A stretch of DNA of 64,000 nt from JACQFV01 sp964593585. Its GTDB lineage: Bacteria; Zixibacteria; MSB-5A5; WJJR01. Below are positions 44,607-52,848 of the stretch, in pieces (position 1 is the stretch's first letter; the number at the start of each line of letters is the position of its first letter). The notes under the pieces are model-generated. The model was not told the origin of the DNA. It ran no database searches and saw only the letters and a program-made list of their open reading frames with translations. A program made the position numbers and the translations under genes. The stretch is taken from positions 62,001 through 126,000 of the forward strand of contig CAZQIZ010000004.1 in the NCBI GenBank assembly GCA_964593585.1. The letters run 5' to 3'.

Positions 44607-46844
44607 ATGGGTCGAACCAGCTACCGCCAAGAGCGCACACTCGTGCGCGGCCTCCGGCGTTTGCCGCGAGAGGATCGTACAGATTTTAAAGCGAAGGTCG
44701 TTCGCCTTAAGCGCCACTTCGAACGATTCAATGAGGATGGTTCCCAGATATGCCAGTGGCTCATGGCGATCAGGCCAAACGGCAAGAGGTTCAATTCCGA
44801 ATCGAAGCCACTGTGGGACTTTCTTCTTGGGTTAGATCGATTCAGTGCAGACGAGGGCGACGACGACACAGATCGACGCCGGCTCGCCGCATTCGACTCA
44901 GCGCTTGGACTTGCCGCTGATTTCTCATCCCTGGAGGCAGATGTCGCGGAATCCGTGCTGGCGGTCGCAGAGGGATTGGATTCCCGCGCGGTACATGGCC
45001 TGCGGGTGCGCATGCGGGCCTTGAGCGACCTGCATCGCATGATCCTGCTGAAATCGGCGTGCAATTGGGTCCATGCGAGGTATGTGCGGGGTTATGAAAA
45101 TTCGCAGAGGCAAACCGCGTTGTGGCTCAAAGAAAAATCCGACTGGGAGAAGCGGCACGATTCACTGACCGAAGACGTGCGCAATCAGTTCAATGCCCTC
45201 TTCGCGGAGCTTGGGGTCAAAATTCGATCTCCCCGTGTGTGCGAATGGAGCCGGCTTCAGGCGGACCGCAATGACTGCCTCTACGCCGGGCAGCGAGTGA
45301 ACGGGCGTGCACACGGCCCTCTCTGCGCGGCGTACGCCGGCTTCATCGCGAAGTCACCGCAGGCCAAGAAATACTTTGTTGAAAACGCCCGGATATACAT
45401 CAAGGCTCGGTCGAAGGGCAAGACGCCCGGAGACGCCATGAAGACCGTCTTTCAGAACGCCCCGAATTCAAGGCAGTGGTTCCCGCAGGCGTGGAAAGAT
45501 TATCTCGCGGCTCTCAACCTTACTGAGCAGACTCTACTGGTCTCCTACAGCGGAGTACTGCCGCACTGTACGGACTGGAATGCAGACTGCACGTGGAATC
45601 CGCACACGGATGTCTGTGCACGTTACCGTGAGCGTCTCCAAGACTGGCCCGGAGAAACGCGAGCCCTTGAGCCGCTTTACCGTGAGTGGAGGCGAGAGGG
45701 ATTCTGGCGTTCGCCGCGAAAGCCGGTGTTCGCTTATCCGTCCAGCCGGACGCTCCCAATGCCGAAGATCTTCGGCGCCGGGTTCCACTCCATCGACTTT
45801 GCCCGCTCCATCCTGCGATTACGGCTCGATGACATGGCGCAGGGCGAGTACCTGGAATTCTCCTTCAAGCCGTGGCCGTCCGACTATGACCCGCAGCCGT
45901 CCCAGACGGAAGTCACCAGCGTGCACGTTTCATTTGTGGGCACACGCGCCCGCGTCGGGCTTCGCTTCAAGGTCGGTCACCGTCCTTCGCGGTTCTCGAT
46001 CACGCAGGACGACTTGGACACACTCCGACGAGTGCACTTTCCGCGGGCGTCACTGGATGCGTCGTTTCTCGGCGCCGCGCGCGAGTCGCTGAAGAAGAGC
46101 TTTCAGGGCAACTTCGACTCCGACGTCCGGATCATGGCGGTCGATCTCGGCAGCAACAGTGCGGCGGTCAGCTTCTTCAAGGGACGCGAGTTTGTGCACC
46201 ATCAGCCCCTCAAGATCGCCAAAGTCTCGGCGCTGTCCGACAGGTGGAGCGAGGGCAAAGCAACGGGAGCGCGCGGCCTGGGGCTGTCACTCGATCACGT
46301 CAAGCGCCACCTTGAGCGCCGCCGCGAACTGGCCGCGGCGCTGGCCTCACGGCGAAGCCAGGCCGAGGGTGCGCCCATGGCCGCGCACGATGAACGCCGG
46401 CTAACGCATCACGTCCGCTGGATGATCCGTGACTGGGTGCGACTGAATGCGTCGCAGATCATCGCAGCTGCTGTTCGCGAGAACGTAGACTTGATCCTCT
46501 TCGAAAGTCTTCGCGGTTTCGCCCCGCCCGGATACGATCGAACGGACGATGATAAGAAGCGCCGACTCGCGTTCTTTGCCTACGGCCGCATTCGTCGTAA
46601 AGTCGCCGAGAAGGCCGTCGAGCGAGGCATGCTGGTGCTCACCCTGCCCTACCGGGATTCGTCACAGATCTGCGCGCTCTGCGGCCGGAAGCAGGCCAAC
46701 CACGGACTTTGGAAGAAGAACAAGCGCAAGAAGATGTTTGTCTGCGAATACTACTGTGGCGCCGAAGCGACTAACAGCGACCAGAATGCGGCGCGGGTGC
46801 TGGCACGGGTGTTCTGGGGAGAGATTTCCCTCCCCTCCAAGTAA
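44607..46844 (+). CDS. cas12g: Type V-G CRISPR effector Cas12g
   Basis: A 745-aa single-protein CRISPR effector. I recognise it as Cas12g from memory of that family: the N-terminal YRQERTLVRGL, central LPHC...NPHTDVC zinc-site pattern, EYLEFSFKPWP, FESLRGFAPPGY and terminal LARVFWGEISLP all match. The split RuvC residues are Asp513 (AVDLGSNS), Glu633 (LFESLRGF) and Asp725 (NSDQNAARV). A zinc finger has Cys689, Cys692, Cys713 and Cys717, the second knuckle being CxxxC. Known Cas12g (about 770 aa) is a tracrRNA-dependent, RNA-activated nuclease with collateral RNase and ssDNase activity. A TnpB transposase is unlikely: the array follows 213 bases later and no insertion-element ends are seen. 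Confidence 0.93.
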   Translation: MGRTSYRQERTLVRGLRRLPREDRTDFKAKVVRLKRHFERFNEDGSQICQWLMAIRPNGKRFNSESKPLWDFLLGLDRFSADEGDDDTDRRRLAAFDSALGLAADFSSLEADVAESVLAVAEGLDSRAVHGLRVRMRALSDLHRMILLKSACNWVHARYVRGYENSQRQTALWLKEKSDWEKRHDSLTEDVRNQFNALFAELGVKIRSPRVCEWSRLQADRNDCLYAGQRVNGRAHGPLCAAYAGFIAKSPQAKKYFVENARIYIKARSKGKTPGDAMKTVFQNAPNSRQWFPQAWKDYLAALNLTEQTLLVSYSGVLPHCTDWNADCTWNPHTDVCARYRERLQDWPGETRALEPLYREWRREGFWRSPRKPVFAYPSSRTLPMPKIFGAGFHSIDFARSILRLRLDDMAQGEYLEFSFKPWPSDYDPQPSQTEVTSVHVSFVGTRARVGLRFKVGHRPSRFSITQDDLDTLRRVHFPRASLDASFLGAARESLKKSFQGNFDSDVRIMAVDLGSNSAAVSFFKGREFVHHQPLKIAKVSALSDRWSEGKATGARGLGLSLDHVKRHLERRRELAAALASRRSQAEGAPMAAHDERRLTHHVRWMIRDWVRLNASQIIAAAVRENVDLILFESLRGFAPPGYDRTDDDKKRRLAFFAYGRIRRKVAEKAVERGMLVLTLPYRDSSQICALCGRKQANHGLWKKNKRKKMFVCEYYCGAEATNSDQNAARVLARVFWGEISLPSK

Positions 46845-46850
46845 ATCGGC

Positions 46851-46879
46851 TTGCGCGTTGCGCCCGGGCGCGCTATAGT
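46851..46879 (+). promoter_or_regulatory. Promoter for candidate tracrRNA and CRISPR array
   Basis: TTGCGC (46851-46856), 17-base spacer, TATAGT (46874-46879), starting 6 bases after the cas12g stop. The expected transcription start, near 46886, coincides with the first base of a predicted helix in the RNA that follows. Confidence 0.55.
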
Positions 46880-46885
46880 ATTTAT

Positions 46886-47057
46886 GTCTCATAAGTGGCA
46901 GAGCCGGCCAAAGCACGGAGGAAGACTGACCGAAGTGCGGATCCCGGCGACGAGACTAAATCCGTGAATTCGCGGCCCAGTGAGGTGTGGTTTGAGGTGT
47001 ATTTCGCTTTGGAAAATCGGCCGAAGCGAATGAGGCTGAGAGGGATAGGCCCCCGAA
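46886..47057 (+). ncRNA. Candidate tracrRNA / CRISPR leader RNA
   Basis: About 170 non-coding bases between cas12g and the first repeat. Three nested helices can form: GTCTC/GAGAC (46886-46890 with 46952-46956), GCCGG/CCGGC (46903-46907 with 46944-46948) and GCAC/GTGC (46913-46916 with 46935-46938). Two segments can pair with the CRISPR repeat: ATCCGTGAATT (46960-46970; 11 bp with one G-U) and GGTGTGGT (46984-46991; 8 bp against the repeat's 3' end next to the spacer). A 10-bp hairpin with 8-base loop follows (47003-47012 with 47021-47030). The exact ends are unknown. The two anti-repeats are in crossing order, so one of them may be fortuitous. Confidence 0.62.
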
Positions 47058-47752
47058 GCTGTAGAGGGGCGTCAATTCGCGGATGACCACACCCTTGTCA
47101 TACAAACTCCCTTCTGTTGTGGCGCTGTAGAGGGGCGTCAATTCGCGGATGACCACACCTAAACGTTACATTTGGAAGCACGCGAACGTGCTGTAGAGGG
47201 GCGTCAATTCGCGGATGACCACACCGAGCATTTCCACGATGACACCCAGCGTCATGCTGTAGAGGGGCGTCAATTCGCGGATGACCACACCAGGCGGAGT
47301 TTCATGCCGCGCACTCCTCTCGCTGTAGAGGGGCGTCAATTCGCGGATGACCACACCGTCGTGTTCATACCGGAACAGGAACACGCCGCTGTAGAGGGGC
47401 GTCAATTCGCGGATGACCACACCCCATGATGCTGTCCATGTTGTTTTTCCTCAGCTGTAGAGGGGCGTCAATTCGCGGATGACCACACCCGATTTGAAGC
47501 CGTCCAAAAAGGCCTTTTCGCTGTAGAGGGGCGTCAATTCGCGGATGACCACACCTCGAAGTGGATAGTTGCGCGTCCTCTTTGGGCTGTAGAGGGGCGT
47601 CAATTCGCGGATGACCACACCAGGATCAATGTTTATCGCTTCGGAGAGTTGCTGTAGAGGGGCGTCAATTCGCGGATGACCACACCCAAAAAAACGAACG
47701 ATCGCTCTTTCCTCTTGCTGTAGAGGGGCGTCAATTCGCGGATGACCACACC
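47058..47752 (+). CRISPR. CRISPR array, 11 repeats and 10 spacers
   Basis: Eleven identical 36-base repeats (starting GCTGTAGAGGGGCGTC and ending GGATGACCACACC) at 47058, 47124, 47190, 47256, 47322, 47388, 47454, 47520, 47586, 47651 and 47717. Nine spacers are 30 bases and the ninth (47622-47650) is 29. No repeat is degenerate, including the last. With the candidate tracrRNA and promoter upstream, transcription is probably plus-strand, giving repeat-spacer crRNAs. No spacer matches elsewhere in the window by eye. Confidence 0.99.
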
Positions 47753-47842
47753 ACTGGCGGGCAGGGCAATCGGAGGACGCCTTCACCGGTGGAATGACGC
47801 GTGGGGGCGAACCTCGTGTTCGCCGGCATGCTATCTGAAACG

Positions 47843-47877
47843 CAAAGAAATAGGGGCGGGTCGTAAAACCCGCCCCT
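47843..47877 (-). terminator. Intrinsic terminator between array and DUF4175 gene
   Basis: AGGGGCGGGT and ACCCGCCCCT arms around a 6-base loop; on the minus strand it is followed by ATTTCTTTG. It ends the DUF4175 transcript and may also stop array transcription from the other side. Confidence 0.72.
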
Positions 47878-47900
47878 TGAGGATTGCGGCTTGGAGGGGC

Positions 47901-50900
47901 TTACTTTTCCGGTGTCGCGCCGGCGTTGCGTGACTGGGCCAGGGCGCGGAAGTAGGCCTTGATCGTCTCCTCGTACTCCTTCGGGTAGCCCTCGTCCTGA
48001 TAGCGGGTGAGGAGACGGTCGTATTCCTCGTCGGTCAGGCCGGCGGCGTCGGGCAGCGCGCCCGGCGAGGTGCGTCCATAGGTCCCCTCCGGCTGCTGCG
48101 CCTGACGTTCATCCTTGAAGTCCTGCTTCTGCAGGGCATGCTGGAAATCGAGCATGCGCGTGTAGATGCGCTTTTGGCGTTCGCGGGTCTCCTCGGTGAC
48201 CTGGCCGCGCTCCATGTCTTCGATCACCTTCTGCATCTCCTCGGCGAGTTTGTCGAGCCGTCCCAGCTGCTGATCCTTGCCGATTTCGGAATTCAGTTCA
48301 TCGACACCCTGCTTGATCGCCTGTTGCTCGCCCTTGAGGCGCCTGAGCAGTTCGCGTTCACCCTCGGACATCTGGCCCGAGCCCTGCCCCTGCTGCGGCA
48401 TTTGCGCGTTGAGGCGTCCCTGCTTCTGCGAAAGCCCGCCCATCTTTTGCCCCGCCTCGCCGGGGTTCTGGCAATTGGGGTTGGGCTTGGCGCAGGAGCT
48501 GGGATTGGGGTTGTTGCACTGGCTGTTTTTCTCCATGCTCTGGGTCAGATCCTGCGAGACCTGGTTGAGACTGAAGAGCGCTTCCTTCTGATTGTTGCCG
48601 GCGTTGGGGCCGCGGCGGTCGCTAAGACTCTGCGCCGACTGGCTCATGCATTCCATCGCCTGCCCCAGTTTCTGCGAGGTCTCGGCGGAAATCGATGTCG
48701 ACTGCTTGGCCATCTCCATCAGCTGCTGGGCGACCTGCTCGGTGGCGGCGCGCAGCGCCTCCTGGCGCGCGGCCATCTCGCGCAACGAGAGCGACGTGGG
48801 ATCCAGCTGGCCAGTTTCGTTGATCACCTTTTCCTGTTCCTCGGAGAGGTACATGGTCTTGTCGAGCGCCTCGCGCAGTTCCTTGGCCATCTGCTCCTGC
48901 TGCTGCGAGTTGGTTTCCTTCTGGAACTGCTTCATCTGCGCCAGCAGTTGCTGCATGGACTCAGCCGCCTCGCCGGTTTTCTGCTCGGCGCCCTTCTTGT
49001 CCTGCGATTGCATGCTTTGCGCCGCCTGCTTCATTTGCTGGGAGGCGGGGGAGTTTTTCGCCGACTGGCAGAAGCCCGCGGTCTTTTCGGGGCTTGAGAG
49101 ATTGGCCTCATTCAACTGCGCCTCGGCCGCCGCCAGTTCTTCGGCAAATTCATCGAACCTCTCCTTGAGACGCTCCTGCGGCGGAGCCAGGTTCGGCTGG
49201 GCGTCCTTCGGCGATTCCCTGGACTGCTTGTTGAGCGCCTCTTCCTGCGCGGCCATCTCCTCGAGACGGCGGATCATCGCATCGACTTTCTGCTCGGCCT
49301 GCAGACGCTTGAGATAGGCGATGGTGCGGTCGAGGCGCTTGATCATCTCGTCCTGCGAGAAGTTCATCTCCTGCATGGCGCGCTTGATGTCCTCGGGATT
49401 CATCTTCTCAAGCGCTTCCTGCAGACGTTTCTGCGCCTCGCGCATTTCGGGAGTCGCGACCTCCTCGAAGAGCTTCTGCGCCTCCATCATCTTCTGGAGC
49501 ATCTCCAGCGAGGCGAGTTTCTTCTCCTGGGCCTCGGCGACCTGCTTTTGCATGTTCTCGGCCAGACGGTCCAGTTCCTTTTCGAGGTCCTGGGCGCGCT
49601 GGGCGACATCGGTCACCTTCTTCTGGTCGTCCCAGTTGAGCTCCTGCTGCGGGGCCAGCTCGCGGCGCAGCGTTTCCAACTGCTTGGACAGTTCGCGCTC
49701 CGCGCCGAGCAGACGGTCGAGCGCGTTCATGTCGGTGGCGCGCTCCTCCTCGAACTCGGCCATCATCTCATCCAGCGATGGCAGACGGACCGCGTAGGTC
49801 TTGCTGATCGCGGTCTTGGGGCCGCTCACCGCGTCGTTGTCGCGGACTTCGACATAGTAGTAGACCACATCCTCGGGCATGAGGCCCCAGTCGGCCAGGT
49901 CGAAGAAATAGGCCGGCTCGAGCCGCTCGCCGGCGACGCGGGATTCGGGGATGGCGAACTCGCGCACGGCGCGTTCGAGTCCTTCCGACATCCAGCGTGT
50001 CTTCAGCGTCATGCCAGAGAAGCCATAATCGTCGCGCGCGACGATCTTCAAATTGACCGCCATGTCCTCGCCCAGATCGACGTTGTGGCCGGGCAGGACG
50101 ATATCGACCGACGGCTCCCGGTCGGGAATCGCGGTGATCGTGTACTCGATCGGATTGGGATTGGAGCGTCCCGACTCATCCAACAGCGCCAGATGGTAGG
50201 TGCGGTTGTCGCGCACCACCAGTTCGGTGGTGGCGCTTTGCCCCTTGACCGTCATGGCGTGGCGGGTGCCATCGGCAAAGACCAGCGCCGCCTCGGAGAG
50301 ATCGCGGTTGGACTCAACGCGCATCGCCACTCGGCTGCCCATCGGCGCGGTCACGGTGCCATCGTTGGCATCCAGCACCAGCGGCGGCAGATTGGTGTAG
50401 GCCGGCGGGAAGACCTCCAGACGCAGCGCGCCGACCCGCGGCCGGTCGACGGCGGTAACGGTGTAGACTTCCGAGGTGCGATCACCGGCGACGACGTAGT
50501 ACTCGAAATCGCGTTTGACCTGCGGCAGGACATGCTGGAACTCGCGGGTCAGTCCCGACACGGCGCCCGGGGCCTTCGAGGCGACCACCGGCTCGATGTC
50601 GCCCAGCGACCGCCACTGGCCGCCTTCGGCACGGTGGAGAATGGCGACGGTCTTCGGCAGATCGGACCCCTCCACCCGAGCGGTGATGCGGAAGTCATCG
50701 AACTTGACCGCTTCGACCGAACCGGGCAGTACGGTCAGCGTGTAGGGAATCGGCTCGGCATAATCGGCCAGCGGGCGCGAGTAGGCGTCCCAGGACTTTT
50801 TGGCCAGGCCGGGAAAGAGCACGGTCAAAAGCAACGCGGCCCCGAAGCCGAGCCCTGCCCAACGCGCGGCGCGGCGCAGTCGGCGACGGTCGAGCGCTTC

Positions 50901-51332
50901 CATGAAGTCGATGGCGTCGCTCATTTCGGTCGCCTGACGGATTGTCAGATCGACCAGCGCCAGCGAGTAGTGCTCCGGGTTGGTACGGGCTTTATCGGCC
51001 AGTTGCAGCGAGGCGATCAGCCGGTTTTTCAGTTCGGGGTACTTGGCCTCAACCGCCAACGCCAACCGTTCGGGACCCGGCGACCAGATGGTGGAACGGG
51101 CAATCGCCAGAACCAGGATTCCAACCAGCGTCGCCAGCACCGCGCCCACGGCGATGACCCGGATGGCCGAAGCCGGAACCACAATGGCGGCCACCAGCGC
51201 CAAGAGGACAAAGGCAACCGAGGCGAGGGCGACCATCCAGCCGGCATGGGTCAGCCACTCAAAGGTGATGGCGCGCAAGCGCATCTGGCGGAGGCGGTTG
51301 AGCAGTTGCTCGAGGTTGGGCATCGGGGTCAT
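47901..51332 (-). CDS. DUF4175 family membrane protein
   Basis: A 1143-aa protein. Two hydrophobic helices at about 30-75 and a third near 155-170, then an extracytoplasmic beta-rich region (about 190-510), and a long helical, Gln/Glu/Met-rich coiled-coil region (about 530-1090; for example EALEKMNPEDIKRAMQEM). This is the DUF4175 layout, usually found beside MoxR ATPase, DUF58 and DUF4159 genes in FCB and related bacteria. A DUF4159 gene follows upstream. Role unknown, thought to be in the cell envelope. Confidence 0.88.
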   Translation of the reverse strand: MTPMPNLEQLLNRLRQMRLRAITFEWLTHAGWMVALASVAFVLLALVAAIVVPASAIRVIAVGAVLATLVGILVLAIARSTIWSPGPERLALAVEAKYPELKNRLIASLQLADKARTNPEHYSLALVDLTIRQATEMSDAIDFMEALDRRRLRRAARWAGLGFGAALLLTVLFPGLAKKSWDAYSRPLADYAEPIPYTLTVLPGSVEAVKFDDFRITARVEGSDLPKTVAILHRAEGGQWRSLGDIEPVVASKAPGAVSGLTREFQHVLPQVKRDFEYYVVAGDRTSEVYTVTAVDRPRVGALRLEVFPPAYTNLPPLVLDANDGTVTAPMGSRVAMRVESNRDLSEAALVFADGTRHAMTVKGQSATTELVVRDNRTYHLALLDESGRSNPNPIEYTITAIPDREPSVDIVLPGHNVDLGEDMAVNLKIVARDDYGFSGMTLKTRWMSEGLERAVREFAIPESRVAGERLEPAYFFDLADWGLMPEDVVYYYVEVRDNDAVSGPKTAISKTYAVRLPSLDEMMAEFEEERATDMNALDRLLGAERELSKQLETLRRELAPQQELNWDDQKKVTDVAQRAQDLEKELDRLAENMQKQVAEAQEKKLASLEMLQKMMEAQKLFEEVATPEMREAQKRLQEALEKMNPEDIKRAMQEMNFSQDEMIKRLDRTIAYLKRLQAEQKVDAMIRRLEEMAAQEEALNKQSRESPKDAQPNLAPPQERLKERFDEFAEELAAAEAQLNEANLSSPEKTAGFCQSAKNSPASQQMKQAAQSMQSQDKKGAEQKTGEAAESMQQLLAQMKQFQKETNSQQQEQMAKELREALDKTMYLSEEQEKVINETGQLDPTSLSLREMAARQEALRAATEQVAQQLMEMAKQSTSISAETSQKLGQAMECMSQSAQSLSDRRGPNAGNNQKEALFSLNQVSQDLTQSMEKNSQCNNPNPSSCAKPNPNCQNPGEAGQKMGGLSQKQGRLNAQMPQQGQGSGQMSEGERELLRRLKGEQQAIKQGVDELNSEIGKDQQLGRLDKLAEEMQKVIEDMERGQVTEETRERQKRIYTRMLDFQHALQKQDFKDERQAQQPEGTYGRTSPGALPDAAGLTDEEYDRLLTRYQDEGYPKEYEETIKAYFRALAQSRNAGATPEK

Positions 51333-51551
51333 GAAATCGGGCTCCTAAGGTCGTCTGTCAGTATTTCGGCGAGAACGAAAAGCACCGTCACACATACTTT
51401 TACGCGGGAACGCGTCGATTGGCGCGCCCATTTTGCCAAACCACCACAAAATCAGTTTAAGTTCTCTGCGACGGTCGATCATGCCGGCGTTTCAACGGCA
51501 TTCGAACGCCACTCGTCTCGAACCTGTATCGTCGGTTACGATGCCGCTGGA

Positions 51552-52298
51552 TCAATGCGTGAGGGCGTAGAATGCGATGTTCGCGCCCATCTGCAAGGCC
51601 TCCAAGCGCTTAGCAGGCGGGTCCTTGTGGACTTGCGGGTCTTCCCAGCCGTCGCCGATGTCTGATTCGTACACATAGAAGACCACAACCCGGTCGCCGT
51701 CGAGGATGGCGAAGCCGCGCGGTGCCTGGTCATCGTGACGGTGGATCTTCGGCAGTCCGCCGGGGAATTGGAAGGGCGACTGGTAGATCTCGTGGGAAAA
51801 CGGCAGTTCCACCAGTTCGCGATCGGGGAAGATGCGTTTCAGTTCGCGTCGGATCGAGGCGTCCATGCCATAGGAATCGTTGGCCAGCCAGAATCCGCCG
51901 CCGGTCAGATAGCGGCGCATGGCGACCACTTCATCGTCGGTGAAGCGGATGTTGCCGTGGCCGGTGGAGAAGATGAAAGGATACGAGAACAGGCGCGGAT
52001 CGGACGGCTTGATCCGCACCTCGGCCTTGTTGACGTCGAGGCCGACACTTTCATCGATGAATTCCAGCAGATTGGGGATGGCCGAGGAGCCCCAGTACCA
52101 ATCGCCGCCGCCCGAGTACTGCAGACGCGCGACGGTGAAGACCGACGGGTCGACCGGCGCTTCGGTCTGGGCGGCCGGAGGACGACGCACCGGCATGGGG
52201 ATAAATTCGGCCTGCGCCAACGCGCCGACCGCGGCCAGCAGCGCCGCGGCGCCGGCCAGCCAGAGCGCGCGTGATCGGATGCCTGAGCGAATCATCAA
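51552..52298 (-). CDS. DUF4159 domain protein, exported
   Basis: A 248-aa protein with a signal peptide (LWLAGAAALLAAVGALAQA) and a DUF4159 domain, a class I glutamine amidotransferase-like fold (TVARLQYSGGGDWYWGSSA, LFSYPFIFSTGHGNIRFTD, YLTGGGFWLANDSYG). Exported members are the norm beside DUF4175. It lies 219 bases upstream of the DUF4175 gene and 6 bases after the cupin gene's stop. Confidence 0.88.
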   Translation of the reverse strand: MMIRSGIRSRALWLAGAAALLAAVGALAQAEFIPMPVRRPPAAQTEAPVDPSVFTVARLQYSGGGDWYWGSSAIPNLLEFIDESVGLDVNKAEVRIKPSDPRLFSYPFIFSTGHGNIRFTDDEVVAMRRYLTGGGFWLANDSYGMDASIRRELKRIFPDRELVELPFSHEIYQSPFQFPGGLPKIHRHDDQAPRGFAILDGDRVVVFYVYESDIGDGWEDPQVHKDPPAKRLEALQMGANIAFYALTH

Positions 52299-52304
52299 TC
52301 GATC

Positions 52305-52754
52305 CTACTTCTTCCCCGTCGGATCGGCGTAGATGCGATCCTTGCCATCGAACCCCGGCGAGAAGACCGAAATCACCACCGCGGGATTGGAGCCCATGTT
52401 GTGAAAGGCATGCGGGGTGCCGCGCGGGACATGCACCACCTGCCCGGCCTTCACCTTGATCTTTCGGTCCCCCAACGTCAGCCGTCCCGAGCCGCGAACG
52501 ATCCAGACATTCTCATCGTGAGCGGCATGGTGATGCATCTCGACCACTGTTTCAACCTGGGTCAGATGGACGCTGGAGGTGGAGTCCCAGGCGATGACGT
52601 CGCTGCGAAAGGCCTGCCCCTTGACCAGTTGATGTTCGTTGAGCAGTGAGTCAATGTCATAGACCCCCGGCCCCGGCGTGCCGGTCTGCGCCCACGCGGC
52701 GGATGCCCCGGCGAGCAGAACGACGAAAGCCAATGCGGCGGCGAATCGTTTCAT
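52305..52754 (-). CDS. Exported cupin-domain protein
   Basis: A 149-aa protein with a signal peptide (FAAALAFVVLLAGASAAWA) and one cupin barrel. Motif 1 is HHHAAHDENVWIVRGSGRLTLG (metal His/Glu set) and motif 2 HVPRGTPHAFHN. ATG 52754 with GGAGGG upstream is preferred over a GTG two codons earlier. Ligand unknown. Confidence 0.88.
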   Translation of the reverse strand: MKRFAAALAFVVLLAGASAAWAQTGTPGPGVYDIDSLLNEHQLVKGQAFRSDVIAWDSTSSVHLTQVETVVEMHHHAAHDENVWIVRGSGRLTLGDRKIKVKAGQVVHVPRGTPHAFHNMGSNPAVVISVFSPGFDGKDRIYADPTGKK

Positions 52755-52848
52755 GTGCACCCTCCCCCCGCGGCGCGCCCGGACAGAGCAACGCCCGTCG
52801 GAGGTTATACCCGCGACGGGCGTGGCGGCAAGCGCAAATGTGCGAATC

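Noticed and set aside
44607..46844. Reading the RuvC/zinc-finger protein as an IS200/IS605 TnpB transposase
   Set aside because: Too long for typical TnpB (about 400 aa), Cas12g-like motifs along its whole length, an adjacent CRISPR array and no insertion-element ends.
47166..47786. Open frames running through the CRISPR array on both strands
   Set aside because: They only translate the repeat (VVIRELTPLYS and its reverse) and spacers; no start signals or protein-like content.
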